Assembly: GCF_009910705.1 (NCBI RefSeq)
Contig: NZ_JAAAXJ010000004.1
Location: forward strand, 1 to 64,000
From: Microvirga arsenatis
GTDB taxonomy: Bacteria; Pseudomonadota; Alphaproteobacteria; Rhizobiales; Beijerinckiaceae
Direction of reading: 5' to 3'
Length of the DNA: 64,000 nt
Below, piece after piece: positions 63,882-64,000 of this stretch (within the stretch, counting starts at the first letter, position 1; every line of letters starts with the position of its first letter). The notes under the pieces are model-generated. The model saw nothing but the letters and a program-made list of their open reading frames with translations. It was not told the origin of the DNA and did not search any database. The translations under genes and the position numbers were made by a program.

Positions 63882-64000
63882 TTATCCTTTCGCGCCGGAG
63901 GCAGGGCCGCGGTAGAACAGCCCGCGCGAGGCGAGCACCGCAACGACGATGGCCAGCTGGACGAAGCCCATGATCATCGCGATCGCAGAGCCCATGGAAT
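63882..64000 (-). CDS. ABC transporter permease, C-terminal part (cut by the window edge)
   Basis: Only the last 39 codons are inside the window. They encode a hydrophobic helix (MGSAIAMIMGFVQLAIVAVL) followed by a short polar tail ending ASGAKG. The stop codon (63882-63884) lies 4 bases before the next permease, the usual spacing of paired permease genes. This should be the PotB-like partner; the ATPase and binding protein are expected further right. No start is visible. Confidence 0.7.
   Translation of the reverse strand, partial: SMGSAIAMIMGFVQLAIVVAVLASRGLFYRGPASGAKG

Overview
This is a 64 kb chromosomal window from a high-GC alphaproteobacterium, most likely a Rhizobiales/Hyphomicrobiales member of the Methylobacteriaceae or Microvirga type. 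That placement is inferred from gene content, not from a search. Supporting signs are the ATP-synthase zeta inhibitor (DUF1476), the block LpoA-like lipoprotein / rsmI / yraN / gshB / hemW / rdgB / rph / hrcA, a grpE gene beside glnD, RpoH promoters of the alphaproteobacterial type (CTTG-N18-CYTATNTNNG), EcfG-type general-stress promoters (GGAAC-N16/17-CGTT), and HisKA_2, DUF1330, DUF1328 and DUF6894 proteins. No phage, plasmid, transposase or CRISPR locus is visible.

Layout. 1-0.3 kb: leader and promoter of an rRNA operon running leftwards out of the window. 0.5-7.3 kb: M23 murein peptidase, AEC transporter, gluQ, an AlkA-type glycosylase, an HpcH/HpaI aldolase, the F1-ATPase zeta inhibitor and purC. 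7.3-8.2 kb: a gene-free stretch holding repeats and a promoter-driven, strongly structured candidate RNA on the minus strand. 8.2-10.3 kb: Ada-like O6-methylguanine methyltransferase, a Crp/Fnr regulator and a DUF6894 protein. 10.4-13.8 kb: dnaK-dnaJ behind an RpoH promoter. 13.9-15.2 kb: a PmtA-like methyltransferase overlapping pyrF. 15.3-21.7 kb: repeat-rich region with a class D beta-lactamase, a DUF1330 tandem pair, dapB, gpmA, alkB, a secreted unknown and a TRIC-type channel. 21.7-25.1 kb: grpE and glnD. 25.2-28.6 kb: a sulfonate/nitrate-type ABC importer and an OsmC protein. 28.7-41.6 kb: housekeeping block (LpoA-like lipoprotein, rsmI, yraN, lipid kinase, gshB, LysE exporter, hemW, TetR, DUF2852, rdgB, rph, hrcA, a secreted two-repeat protein, an alpha/beta hydrolase). 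41.6-53.3 kb: orphan HisKA_2 kinase, a nucleotidyltransferase-like protein, lepA, MFS, SDR, arsC, lytic transglycosylase, DUF1328, RecD-like helicase, EamA transporter. 53.3-56.4 kb: a general-stress cluster (histone-H1-like protein, PRC-barrel protein, membrane-anchored SDR), each gene with an EcfG-type promoter. 56.5-60.2 kb: mepA, msrA, a small membrane protein, tRNA-Ser(GGA), a second candidate structured RNA and a GAF protein. 60.3-64 kb: uxuA, a fructuronate-reductase-type dehydrogenase and two ABC permeases, the last cut by the window edge.

How the genes work together. Heat-shock folding (dnaK, dnaJ, grpE, hrcA) is spread over three loci; dnaK and grpE each carry an RpoH promoter, the grpE one lying across the 3' end of glnD. 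Three separate alkylation-repair enzymes (AlkA-like, Ada-like, AlkB) occur. Several products remodel or check the murein layer (M23, LpoA-like, MltB-like, MepA). Intergenic spaces are unusually rich in short inverted-repeat elements of at least five families, two of which look like small mobile elements with long terminal inverted repeats.

The observations most worth following are the minus-strand RNA at about 7.5-7.8 kb, the EcfG-promoter cluster at 53.8-55.3 kb, the second RNA candidate after tRNA-Ser, and the perfect palindromic operator between the TetR and DUF2852 genes. All promoter, operator and RNA calls come from reading motifs by eye and have not been tested by folding or search software.
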